Assembly (NCBI GenBank): GCA_050433985.1
Contig: JBNPWE010000006.1
Coordinates: 128,398-192,397 of the forward strand
Reading direction: 5' to 3'
Origin: JACIYW01 sp014359745
GTDB taxonomy: Bacteria > Pseudomonadota > Alphaproteobacteria > Rhodobacterales > Rhodobacteraceae
Length of the DNA stretch: 64,000 nt
This document shows, piece after piece, positions 50,259-58,104 of the stretch. The notes beneath the pieces were generated by a model, which worked only from the letters and a program-made list of their open reading frames with translations, was not told the DNA's origin and did not search any database. Position numbers and translations under genes: made by a program. Numbering within the stretch: position 1 is the first letter of the stretch; every line of letters starts with the position of its first letter.

Positions 50259-52472
50259 ATGGTACGCGTCCCGGCCAAAACCTGCCCCAATCTTTCTCGG
50301 CTGTTCGACGATGCAGAGCCCGAATTGCTGTCTGGATTTCTCAACAGCAAGGCTTTCGAGAGGTTGGGCTGGCTTGCGACCTACAAGTTTGACCCCGACA
50401 ATCCAGAGGGTCCGACAGCAGCCAGGAATATGCTGCCGCAGGAAAAGAAGGACCGGCTGGGTCCGCTCGAAGCTGAAGCAGCACGGATCGTCACAATCGC
50501 GAGCGACCGAGGCGAATACGTCCTCCAAGGTCTCGCCACTACCACGCTCGAACCCGACCGCGCCAAGGAACTTCTGAACCGGCGGGACAAGCTCGCGCGA
50601 AGCCTGTGGGCTTTCGCTAACGAGCATGGCTTGTTCGAAGCGGCGGAGAACAGCCTGCACCTGCGTCTCTACCGGCGCTATGACAAGCACTACCAGACCT
50701 TCATGGCCGAGCCTTCGGTCGACGGGGGCCCGGACGTCGGCAGCGCATTGCTCGAAGAGCTTCTGGTTGATCTCAACAAGCGTCTCGATCGCGGCGACGG
50801 CTACAGCATCGACAAGTTCGACATCCCCGAGGACGGCGATGAACCGGCGGCGGAGATGTACCTGCTGTTCCATCCCGATCCCCCCACGAGCGTTCGGGAA
50901 ATCGATGACGATGGCAATCGGTCGAGCATCTATTTTCGGCCGCCCGGAGAGGCGATGATCGTCTACACGCCGTCGACCGGGCGGGTGCATGTCCGAGCTG
51001 GCAACCGAAAGCTTAGACACACGGTCGCCGAACGCTTCATCGAGACCGCTCTCGAGCAGACCTATTCCAACCAGCCCGTGGACTTTCAGGCCTACGACAT
51101 TTCGCAGTTCCTGCAGGGACTCGATCTTGAACCGCCGGAACTCGACGACGTCGTGATCGACCGCGCACAGGTGATCCGCGCCGACATCAGCATCGGCAAT
51201 CTCGCCAACCGCCTTTCGCTTTCCACCACGATCGACCAGGACATCTCCGAAATCATCGACAGCCAGCCGGGCCTTCCGAGGATTTTCGAGCGGGCGCTCG
51301 CAATCCGCTTCGTCGAGATTGCGGTCCGGTATTCCCGCGCGGGACGAGATGAGGCGCAAACCCTCAACTTCACGCTCACCGACCGCAACACGAGCAGCCT
51401 TCTCAGCATCGACGACCCTTTCGAGCGCGTTCTGGGGCATCGCTTGCTCAGACACTGGAACATCCTCCGTGATGGTCGCGCACCGGGCGATGAGGAGAGC
51501 ATGGCTGTCATGCCCGCCTTGCTGGCCATCTGGGACATCGGAGCTGACAGGCTCACCGGCGCATGGCTCCAAACTCGCGGTGTTGATCCTGGCCTCCTGA
51601 CCGATCTGGGCTTCCTCGTTCCCGCCGGCTGGGAAGGAGACGACCTGATCGACCTGATCGACGATGAAGACGAGGTCGGTCCGGTTGCGGCCGAAGTGGT
51701 CGTTCGGGTCGACAAGGGAGATGCGGAGGAAGGCGACCGAAAGGTGGCCGATCTCAAGATCGCTGAGGGACAGGTGACGTCTGCGGGCAACCCGGATCGG
51801 TACAGGATATATCGGGTGCGCGACGGCTGGGTCGCGCAACACCTGAAGGCACGTCTCGAAAAAGTGCTCGATGCACCTGCCATCGAGAAGCTGACCGATC
51901 ATCTCCTCTACCTCGGAACACTCCACGTCGATGGCGGGGACGTTCCGATCTACCTCGCGCGCGGTCTTGACCGGGAGAAGGTCCGGTCGGCCGTCGATAC
52001 GGAGCTTCGGGCACGCCACAACCTCGGAATAGGTCTTGTCCTGCAGGTCGGCAGCGCTCCCGGACCGTGTCTAGCGGCGAACGTTCTGACGCCGCTTGTC
52101 GATCAGATCGACACCCAGCAAGCTGAAATCTCGCTGGTCGCAGACAAGCTCCGATCTGTGTTTCGGCGACACCGCATACTTGCCCGAGGTGGCCAGGCTG
52201 TCGAACTCACCCGCGTCGGGGACAACACGGCAACTCTGTTCGTTCCGGGGAAAGGCAGCATCGACATCAAGGGTGAGAACCGCATCGGAGTCATCCAGCG
52301 GCTGGTTGATGCCCACAACGCCGGCCCGATGCCGATGGCGACAGCAGACCTGATCAGCGGGATCGCCGAGGACCAGTCGCTGGCAAACATTTTCAAGCAG
52401 CCGCTCTGGAAGAAGCTGACGGCCGACTTCTTGCGAAGCCCCGGAAAAGGGCAATGGGAGATCGCCATCTGA
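50259..52472 (+). CDS. Unrecognised 737-residue protein between mobile modules
   Basis: A long single-gene unit that matches no family I recognise. It is acidic, mostly helical, soluble, with no transmembrane segment, signal peptide or P-loop. Segments of note are the N-terminal CPNLSRLFDDAEPELLSGFL, a central acidic stretch (LIDLIDDEDEVGPVAAEVVV), VRADISIGNLANRLSLSTTI, and a C-terminal part with FVPGKGSIDIKGENRIGVIQ. GGAG lies seven bases before the ATG. It stands between a recombinase/restriction unit and prophage B, with no co-oriented partner. Because of place and size it could be a defence or anti-plasmid protein, but nothing in the sequence proves this. Confidence 0.75.
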   Translation: MVRVPAKTCPNLSRLFDDAEPELLSGFLNSKAFERLGWLATYKFDPDNPEGPTAARNMLPQEKKDRLGPLEAEAARIVTIASDRGEYVLQGLATTTLEPDRAKELLNRRDKLARSLWAFANEHGLFEAAENSLHLRLYRRYDKHYQTFMAEPSVDGGPDVGSALLEELLVDLNKRLDRGDGYSIDKFDIPEDGDEPAAEMYLLFHPDPPTSVREIDDDGNRSSIYFRPPGEAMIVYTPSTGRVHVRAGNRKLRHTVAERFIETALEQTYSNQPVDFQAYDISQFLQGLDLEPPELDDVVIDRAQVIRADISIGNLANRLSLSTTIDQDISEIIDSQPGLPRIFERALAIRFVEIAVRYSRAGRDEAQTLNFTLTDRNTSSLLSIDDPFERVLGHRLLRHWNILRDGRAPGDEESMAVMPALLAIWDIGADRLTGAWLQTRGVDPGLLTDLGFLVPAGWEGDDLIDLIDDEDEVGPVAAEVVVRVDKGDAEEGDRKVADLKIAEGQVTSAGNPDRYRIYRVRDGWVAQHLKARLEKVLDAPAIEKLTDHLLYLGTLHVDGGDVPIYLARGLDREKVRSAVDTELRARHNLGIGLVLQVGSAPGPCLAANVLTPLVDQIDTQQAEISLVADKLRSVFRRHRILARGGQAVELTRVGDNTATLFVPGKGSIDIKGENRIGVIQRLVDAHNAGPMPMATADLISGIAEDQSLANIFKQPLWKKLTADFLRSPGKGQWEIAI

Positions 52473-52477
52473 CGGCT

Positions 52478-52520
52478 GGCTCCGATCCGGCTCCGATTGG
52501 GGGGTCTGACTAGCTCCGAT
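52478..52520. repeat. Three short direct repeats (GCTCCGAT) before the Com-like gene
   Basis: GGCTCCGAT at 52478-52486 and 52489-52497, and AGCTCCGAT at 52512-52520. Start-to-start distances are 11 and 23 bases, close to one and two helical turns, so a regulator could bind all three on one DNA face. They start six bases after the stop of the 737-residue gene and may mark the left end or the first operator of prophage B. Confidence 0.5.
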
Positions 52521-52531
52521 TCTCCGGGCCA

Positions 52532-52565
52532 ATGGGAGTGCTCCACATCAGAGGAGCATTCCCAT
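52532..52565 (+). promoter_or_regulatory. Hairpin sequestering the ribosome site and start codon of the Com-like gene
   Basis: Bases 52532-52544 (ATGGGAGTGCTCC) pair with 52553-52565 (GGAGCATTCCCAT) around an 8-base loop, giving 13 pairs with one G-U. The right arm contains most of the GAGGAG ribosome site and the A and T of the ATG at 52564. Such a fold should block translation unless it is opened. Mu Com activates mom by opening a similar structure, so regulation at this site is plausible. Confidence 0.65.
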
Positions 52566-52809
52566 GCCGACTCCCTTCACCTCGCGCCAGGCAGCCCCGA
52601 CGAGCTGGTCCGGCGCCGCGAAGACCAAGCCCACCACCCACAACTCGGAATGGCGCTGCACGCGCTGTGACAAGCTGCTCGGCGTCTGCCGGGACGGCCG
52701 CATGCACCTGCGCTTCGCGCGGGGGCACGAGTATCTCGTGGGCTTTCCGGTTCAGGCCACCTGCCGCGGCTGCGGCACGCTGAACAACGCGACCGCACCC
52801 GCGCGCTGA
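52564..52809 (+). CDS. Com-like zinc-finger protein
   Basis: An 81-residue protein with a C-x2-C ... C-x2-C zinc finger: WRCTRCDKLLGVCRDGRMHL and, later, ATCRGCGTLN. The RCxxCxKLLG start and CxxCGTLN end are the pattern of the Com family, whose Mu member is an RNA-binding activator that lets the mom DNA-modification gene be translated. The spacing between the cysteine pairs is longer than in Mu Com. It is the first gene of prophage B seen here; its own start codon lies in a strong hairpin. Targets are unknown; the methyltransferase genes 10 kb downstream are candidates. Confidence 0.72.
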   Translation: MPTPFTSRQAAPTSWSGAAKTKPTTHNSEWRCTRCDKLLGVCRDGRMHLRFARGHEYLVGFPVQATCRGCGTLNNATAPAR

Positions 52810-52880
52810 CGCGCGCATTCACCCAACTCCCTGAAATCGCAGAGACGCGCGACGTCCTGACCTGGCCACGAGAAGGCGCC

Positions 52881-52907
52881 GGACGCCTGGCCGCAAGGCA
52901 GGCGTCC
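52881..52907 (+). terminator. Hairpin downstream of the Com-like gene
   Basis: GGACGCCT (52881-52888) pairs with AGGCGTCC (52900-52907), with further G-C pairs inside. It lies between the Com-like gene and the sigma-like gene and touches the latter's first ATG (52909). It may be a terminator or a translational control element. There is no T-run. Confidence 0.45.
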
Positions 52908-52908
52908 G

Positions 52909-53631
52909 ATGTCCTTCGCGTGGCACGAGATCCGTGATCACCTCATGCATTCATCCACGAACCTTCACTTCCAGCGCAGTTTCGACGCCATCCGGCGTGC
53001 GCAGACCGCCCTCGCGCCGTTCCGCGATCCGGCGGCCCTGCTGGACGGGCTGCACCGCACGCCCGGCGATCAGGGCCAGAAGAACGTGATCCTCTCCGCG
53101 CTCGTCAGGGCGGCGCAGGGCGACGGGCCCGCGTCCGACTGCGCGCTGACGATGCTGTTGCTGGCGCTCTGGCCCGGCCTCGACGCCATCCGCCGCCGGT
53201 CCATCTGGCGCAGGCTCGGCACCGCCGACGAGGTCGCGTCCGATGTTCTGGCGCGCACCACCGAGGCAGTCCGCGGACTCGACCTCGGCCGCGTCAACTG
53301 GATCGCGGCGACGGTGCTGCGGAATGTCGAGCGCGACATGATCCGCGTGCGCCAGCGCGACCAGGCACGCGAACATCTCGCCAGCATCGCTGATCCCGAC
53401 GAGGTGGCGGACAGCGGCGACAGCGGGATCGGCGCGGCCGGGTACGCACGGCTGAACGGCGCCGTGAGGAAGCTGCTCGGCGATGACGCCCTGCTGGTGA
53501 TCCGCGTGGCGATCGAGGGTTTTTCGCAGGCCGAGGTCGCCGTCGATCTGGGCCTTACCGAAGCCGCCGCCCGCAAGCGGTACCAGCGCGCGATGCGCCG
53601 GCTGCACGACGCCCTCCAGGAAATCCCCTGA
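52909..53631 (+). CDS. Sigma-70-like phage regulator
   Basis: A 240-residue protein. The C-terminal 55 residues form a sigma region 4-type helix-turn-helix (GFSQAEVAVDLGLTEAAARK, then RYQRAMRRLHDALQEIP). The middle part (about residues 95-155) resembles region 2 of ECF-type sigma factors (VNWIAATVLRNVERDMIRVR), though the match is loose. It probably directs or modulates transcription of prophage B. The ATG at 52909 directly follows a hairpin, so the in-frame ATG at 52945 (MHSSTN) may be the true start. Confidence 0.7.
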   Translation: MSFAWHEIRDHLMHSSTNLHFQRSFDAIRRAQTALAPFRDPAALLDGLHRTPGDQGQKNVILSALVRAAQGDGPASDCALTMLLLALWPGLDAIRRRSIWRRLGTADEVASDVLARTTEAVRGLDLGRVNWIAATVLRNVERDMIRVRQRDQAREHLASIADPDEVADSGDSGIGAAGYARLNGAVRKLLGDDALLVIRVAIEGFSQAEVAVDLGLTEAAARKRYQRAMRRLHDALQEIP

Positions 53632-53715
53632 ACCGATGTCCCGATCCGGTCCCGCCGGTGGCTTTTCCCATTCGAGCGCCCCGAGCGCCTTCCCTCCAAC
53701 CGAAAGCAGACACGC

Positions 53716-53910
53716 ATGAACCGCACTGCCGATCTGTCGCTCGAGGATTTCAGGCGTCTTCCGGGGCTCTATCGCCGCTGGGAGTTGACCGAGGTCTGCG
53801 AGCCCAACCGCAACTATCAGATCGAGGACGCCGGCGCCCATGCCGACGGGACGCCGCTGCTGGCGATCTACGTCGCCGAGCCCGCGCCCGACGTCCGCGA
53901 GGCCGCCTGA
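53716..53910 (+). CDS. Small phage early protein
   Basis: A 64-residue acidic protein (LSLEDFRRLPGLYRRWELTE; EDAGAHADGTPLLAIYVAEP). No family recognised. Its stop overlaps an ATG of the next frame (TGATG). It is placed in the early operon after the sigma-like gene. Function unknown. Confidence 0.6.
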   Translation: MNRTADLSLEDFRRLPGLYRRWELTEVCEPNRNYQIEDAGAHADGTPLLAIYVAEPAPDVREAA

Positions 53911-53948
53911 TGGGCCTCCTCGATCACATCATCCCACGGAGAACCGCC

Positions 53949-54245
53949 ATGCCGGACCAGCCGGACGACATCACCCGTCTTCGCAAGGCGAGCTACGCCC
54001 TCGAAGACCTCCCCGAAACCATCTCCCTGCCGCAGCACCCCGGTGACGAGCCGCACGAGCCGCTGCCTGTCGTCGAGGCAACCGTCGACGAGATCGCCTT
54101 CGCGATCGTGGAAGCGGAGCGCGAGAGCACGGCCACCTACCGCCGCGCCGACGCGCTGAAGCGTCTCTACAAGCTCGCCCGCGAGGCGGGGTGCATCGGC
54201 GCCGACCGCGCCGCCGCAGCGGTGATGAAGAAGGAGGGCCAGTGA
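53949..54245 (+). CDS. Small helical phage early protein
   Basis: A 98-residue protein with a Pro-rich middle (LPQHPGDEPHEPLPVVEATV) and a charged helical C-terminal half (ATYRRADALKRLYKLAREAG). The ATG at 53949 was chosen because GGAGAA precedes it at good spacing; an upstream ATG at 53910 overlaps the previous stop and would add 13 residues. Its stop overlaps the ATPase start (TGATG). Function unknown. Confidence 0.62.
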   Translation: MPDQPDDITRLRKASYALEDLPETISLPQHPGDEPHEPLPVVEATVDEIAFAIVEAERESTATYRRADALKRLYKLAREAGCIGADRAAAAVMKKEGQ

Positions 54246-54940
54246 TGGCCCTTCCCATCATCGGCGCCGACGAACGGCTCGCGCAGCGCAAGGGCATCAA
54301 GGGCGTCATCTTCGGTCGGTCCGGCATCGGAAAGACCAGCCTGCTCTGGACGCTGAACGCCTCGACCACGCTCTTCCTCGACCTCGAGGCCGGTGATCTG
54401 GCGGTCGAGGGGCTGGAGATCGACACCCTCCGGCCCCGCACCTGGAAGGAATGCCGCGACTTCGCGGTGTTCATTGGCGGGCCGAACCCGGCGCTGCGCG
54501 AGGACCAGCCTTACAGCCAGGCGCATTTCGACGAGGTCTGTGGCCGCTACGGCGATCCGGCGGTGATCGAGAAGTACGAGACCGTCTTCATCGACTCGAT
54601 CACCGTGGCGGGGCGTCTCTGCTTCCAGTGGTGCCGCGGCCAGCCCGAGGCGTTCTCGGAGAAGACCGGCAAGCCCGACATCCGCGGGGCCTACGGGCTG
54701 CATGGCCGCGAGATGATCGGCTGGCTGACGCACCTGCAGCATGCGCGCGTCCGCCCCCGGCGTCGCCGGTCGGCCGAGCTGGGCGCAGTAAGGGGAGACC
54801 GGCCATGCGCCTGCGCCCCCGCCAGAAGACCTTCGTCGAGCGCAGCGTTGCTGCGCTCGCTTCCCGCGGCAACACGCTGGGCGTGGCGCCCACCGGTGCG
54901 GGCAAGACCATCATGCTGTCGGCGGTCACCGGCGAAATGA
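54245..54940 (+). pseudogene. Phage RecA-like AAA ATPase, C-terminus lost
   Basis: The N-terminal 165 residues are a typical phage nucleotide-binding protein: IIGADERLAQRKGIKGVIFG, Walker A GRSGIGKTSLL (about residues 20-30), a strand TLFLDLEAGDLAVEGLE, and Walker B-like VFIDSITVAGRLCF. After GWLTHLQHAR (near 54743) the sequence becomes Arg-rich and meaningless, and the frame runs 136 bases into the helicase gene. Homologues usually continue with about 70 more residues. An internal deletion joining this gene to the region just before the helicase is the likely cause. Residual activity cannot be excluded. Confidence 0.65.
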
Positions 54941-56493
54941 TCGGCGACGGTGCCAAAGCCTGCGTGCTGGCGCATCGTGACGAGTTGACCGCTCAGAACC
55001 GGGCCAAGTTCCAACGGGTGGTGCCAGGGATTTCCATCTCGGTGATCGATGCCACCGAGAAATCCTGGGGCGGCCAAGTCGCCTTCGCCATGGTGCCGAC
55101 GCTGGCGCGGTCCTCGAACCTCGCCGACATGCCGCGCCTCGACCTGCTGGTCGTCGACGAGGCGCATCACGCCGTTGCCGACAGCTATCGCCGCATCATC
55201 GACCGGGTTCGCGAGGCCAATCCCGACGCCCGCATCTTCGGGGTCACGGCGACGCCGAACCGTGGCGACAGGAAGGGCCTGCGCGAGGTCTTCGACAATG
55301 TCGCCGATCAGGTGCGGTTGGGCGAGCTGATCGCCTCGGGCCACCTCGTGCCGCCGCGCACCTTCGTGATCGACGTGGGCGTGCAGGACGAGCTCCGCTC
55401 GATCCGCAAGACCATGTCGGATTTCGACATGGCGGAGGTGGCGGGCATCATGGACCGCGCCCCCGTCACCGACGAGGTGATCCGCCACTGGAAGGAGAAG
55501 GCAGGCGACCGGCAGACCGTGGTGTTCTGCTCCACCGTCGCGCACGCCGAGCATGTCACCGACGCCTTCAGGGCAGCTGGCGTTTCCGCCGCGCTGATCC
55601 ACGGCGATCTGGCGGCCGAGACCCGCAAGGCGATCCTCGCCGACTACGCGGCAGGCGGCATCCGCGTCGTGGTCAACGTGGCGGTGCTGACCGAGGGCTG
55701 GGACCACCCGCCCACCTCCTGCGTCGTGCTGCTGCGGCCCAGCTCCTACAAGTCCACCATGATCCAGATGGTCGGGCGCGGCCTGCGCACCGTCGATCCC
55801 GAGGAACATCCCGGCATCGTCAAGACCGACTGCGTCGTGCTGGATTTCGGCACCTCCAGCCTGATCCACGGCACGCTGGAACAGGATGTCGATCTCGACG
55901 GCAAGACCGAAACCGGCGAAGCGCCGACGAAGACCTGTCCTGCCTGCGAGGCGGAGATCCCGCTTGCCGCCACCGAATGCCCGCTCTGCGGCGAGGCGTT
56001 CCCGCTCGAGGATCTGGATGCGGGCGAAGCCGGGGGCGCCGCGCCGCTCTCGGGCTTCATGATGACCGAGATCGACCTGCTGAAGAGGTCCAGCTTCGCG
56101 TGGGTCGACCTCTACGGCACGGACGACGCGCTGATGGCCACGGGCTTCGCGGCCTGGGGCGGCATCTTCTGGCTGGACGGGGTCTGGTACGCGATCGGCG
56201 GGGCCAAAGGCGAACGCCCCCACCTGCTGGGAGTGGGCGAGCGCACGGTCTGCCTCGCGCAGGCCGACGACTGGCTGAACACGCACGAGACCGACGAAAG
56301 CGCCTTCAAGACCCGCTCCTGGCTGCGCCAGCCGCCGACCGAAAAGCAGCTTCAGTACCTGCCGCCCGAGTGCCGCCATGACTTCGGCCTGACGCGCTAC
56401 CGCGCCTCGGCGCTGATGACCTTCGGCTTCAACAAGCGCGCCATCCGCCAGCTGATCGACGCGGCGGCTACGCCCGAACGGAGGGCGGCATGA
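54805..56493 (+). CDS. DEAD/DEAH-box helicase (phage type)
   Basis: A 562-residue superfamily 2 helicase. Motifs: Walker A APTGAGKT (residues 28-35), DEAH (118-121), SATP-like VTATPNR, and helicase C motifs (VVFCSTVAHAEHV; NVAVLTEGWDHPP; QMVGRGLRT). A four-cysteine zinc ribbon follows (CPACEAEIPLAATECPLCGE) at about residue 380, then a C-terminal domain of unknown role. It probably works in phage DNA replication or recombination. AGGGGAGA is the ribosome site. Its stop overlaps an ATG four bases on, but the next real gene starts at 56497. Confidence 0.86.
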   Translation: MRLRPRQKTFVERSVAALASRGNTLGVAPTGAGKTIMLSAVTGEMIGDGAKACVLAHRDELTAQNRAKFQRVVPGISISVIDATEKSWGGQVAFAMVPTLARSSNLADMPRLDLLVVDEAHHAVADSYRRIIDRVREANPDARIFGVTATPNRGDRKGLREVFDNVADQVRLGELIASGHLVPPRTFVIDVGVQDELRSIRKTMSDFDMAEVAGIMDRAPVTDEVIRHWKEKAGDRQTVVFCSTVAHAEHVTDAFRAAGVSAALIHGDLAAETRKAILADYAAGGIRVVVNVAVLTEGWDHPPTSCVVLLRPSSYKSTMIQMVGRGLRTVDPEEHPGIVKTDCVVLDFGTSSLIHGTLEQDVDLDGKTETGEAPTKTCPACEAEIPLAATECPLCGEAFPLEDLDAGEAGGAAPLSGFMMTEIDLLKRSSFAWVDLYGTDDALMATGFAAWGGIFWLDGVWYAIGGAKGERPHLLGVGERTVCLAQADDWLNTHETDESAFKTRSWLRQPPTEKQLQYLPPECRHDFGLTRYRASALMTFGFNKRAIRQLIDAAATPERRAA

Positions 56494-56496
56494 CCC

Positions 56497-56952
56497 ATGT
56501 CCACCTCCATCCCCATTACGGCCGCGGACCGGCGGCGGCTCTGGCATCCGCGTGGAACGCTCTGTGCTGTCTGCCGGCAACCCACCCGTGGCTTTGGCTG
56601 GTTCGATCCGCACCGCCCGGCGGCTTTGCCGCCAAAGTCATCGAAATGCGCGCGTCCGCGCACGGGGCGGCCCCGGCCATCGGTCTGGTTCTGCTCGATG
56701 CCCTGCCAGTCCTTCTGGACGCGCTTGGCGCGGGAGCGTGTCACCATGGTTGACCTGACCGAGGAAGAGCGCGCCGCGATCACCACCACCATGAAGCGCG
56801 TGGCGCTGCTGATGGACGAGATCGGCTGGGCCACTCCGCTTGCCGAACTGACCGAGGCGCAGGTGCGCGCGCTGATCGAGGAAGCCGTCGAGGGCTTCCG
56901 CGAGGCCATGTCCGACATCGCCCGGGCGCAGACGCCGGAGGTGCCGTTTTGA
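56497..56952 (+). CDS. DUF6511-like zinc-finger protein
   Basis: A 151-residue protein. Residues about 22-75 contain two cysteine pairs (CAVCRQPTRGFGWFDPHRP and FCSMPCQSFW) that suit a zinc finger. The C-terminal 65 residues are helical and acidic (LTEEERAAITTTMKRVALLM; TEAQVRALIEEAVEGFREAM), matching the DUF6511-type domain. Role unknown; it is found among replication genes of related phages. The stop overlaps the TTG start of the HNH-like gene. Confidence 0.72.
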   Translation: MSTSIPITAADRRRLWHPRGTLCAVCRQPTRGFGWFDPHRPAALPPKSSKCARPRTGRPRPSVWFCSMPCQSFWTRLARERVTMVDLTEEERAAITTTMKRVALLMDEIGWATPLAELTEAQVRALIEEAVEGFREAMSDIARAQTPEVPF

Positions 56953-57350
56953 CCAAGCTCTGCACAAAGTGCAGCGTCGAAAAGGACGTCTGCGAGTTCG
57001 GCCGCCGACGGCTCAGCCCCGATGGGCGACAGTCCTGGTGCCGGGATTGCCGCCGGGAATACCAGCGTGCCTATGCGCAGAACTTCCGCGATCCCGAAAA
57101 ACATCGGAAGGCGCAGCGCCGCTATCGGCTGCGCCACGCTGAAAAGAACAAGGCGCACAGCATCGTCAGGAGCGCCGTCAAGGCGTGCCGGATCATCGTG
57201 CCGGTCTGGTGTCAGCGCTGTGGCTGCGTGACCGACCTCGAAGCGCATCATCACGACTATTCCGAGCCGCTCGCGGTCGAATGGCTTTGCTCGACCTGCC
57301 ACGGGCTCGCCCACCGCAGTTATGACGGAGGCGAACATGCTGGACTATAA
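56949..57350 (+). CDS. HNH-like zinc-binding protein
   Basis: A 133-residue basic protein with three zinc-ligand pairs: CTKCSVEKDVCEFG, WCRDCRREYQ, and CQRCGCVTDLEAHHHDYSEP followed by CSTCHGLAHR. The last part resembles the HNH nuclease fold with paired cysteines. The middle is Arg/Lys/Tyr-rich and probably binds DNA. It may be a homing-type or packaging-associated nuclease. It starts with TTG in an overlap with the preceding stop. Confidence 0.7.
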   Translation: MTKLCTKCSVEKDVCEFGRRRLSPDGRQSWCRDCRREYQRAYAQNFRDPEKHRKAQRRYRLRHAEKNKAHSIVRSAVKACRIIVPVWCQRCGCVTDLEAHHHDYSEPLAVEWLCSTCHGLAHRSYDGGEHAGL

Positions 57351-58104
57351 CCGACGCCCCAGCTTCGCCGACCTGGTCAATGCCGCTGTCGACCATGCGC
57401 TCACCGCCGATCAGGCGACGCGGCCACCCCGCGACTATCTTGGCGGCTCGCGCCTCGGCCATGCCTGCGAGCGCGCCCTGCAGTTCGAGTTCACGGCGAC
57501 GCCGAAGGACGAGGGTCAGGACTTCAGCGGCCAGTCCCTGCGCATCTTCGCCATCGGCCACGCACTCGAGGATCTGGCCGTCGCCTGGCTGCGCGGTGCG
57601 GGCTTCGACCTCTACACCCGCAAGGGCAACCGGCCCGATGGCGGCCAGTTCGGCTTCTCCGTCGCGGGCGGGCGCATCCGCGGTCATGTCGACGGCATCA
57701 TCGCCGCAGGCCCCGGGGGCTTCGAGCTTTCCGTTCCCGCCCTCTGGGAATGCAAGACGATGAACGCGAAGAACTGGCGCGCCTGCGTCAAGGACGGCGT
57801 GACCAAATCGAAGCCGGTCTACGCCGCCCAGATCGCGGTCTATCATGCCTACATGGAAACCAGCGTGCCCGGCATCAGCGCCGCGCCCGCCGTGTTCACC
57901 GCGATCAACAAGGACACGGCCGAGATGCACCACGAACTGGTGCCCTTCGACGCCGATCTCGCGCAGCGCATGTCGGATCGCGGGGTGCGCATCCTGCAAG
58001 CCACGGATGCGGGCGAGTTGCTCCCGCGCATTGCCGCCAGCCCCGATTTCTTCGAATGCCGCTTCTGCCTCTGGTCCGAGCGCTGCTGGGGGCTTCCGGC
58101 ATGA
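57337..58104 (+). CDS. PD-(D/E)xK nuclease with probable Fe-S cluster
   Basis: A 255-residue RecB/Cas4-like nuclease. The catalytic core shows GHVDGII (Asp119) and ALWECKT (Glu138, Lys140). Cys44 (GHACERALQFEF) plus Cys241, Cys244 and Cys250 (ECRFCLWSERC) give the C-xn-C-x2-C-x5-C arrangement of AddB/Cas4 iron-sulfur nucleases. It should process DNA ends during phage recombination or replication. The ATG at 57337 follows GGAGG at good spacing and was preferred to the ATG at 57322. Its stop overlaps the next start (ATGA). Confidence 0.8.
   Translation: MLDYNRRPSFADLVNAAVDHALTADQATRPPRDYLGGSRLGHACERALQFEFTATPKDEGQDFSGQSLRIFAIGHALEDLAVAWLRGAGFDLYTRKGNRPDGGQFGFSVAGGRIRGHVDGIIAAGPGGFELSVPALWECKTMNAKNWRACVKDGVTKSKPVYAAQIAVYHAYMETSVPGISAAPAVFTAINKDTAEMHHELVPFDADLAQRMSDRGVRILQATDAGELLPRIAASPDFFECRFCLWSERCWGLPA

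Noticed and set aside
56490..56753. An 87-residue frame starting in an ATGA overlap with the helicase stop.
   Set aside because: The overlapping frame from 56497 has two cysteine pairs and a conserved helical C-terminus, while this one is hydrophobic low-complexity sequence without family features.
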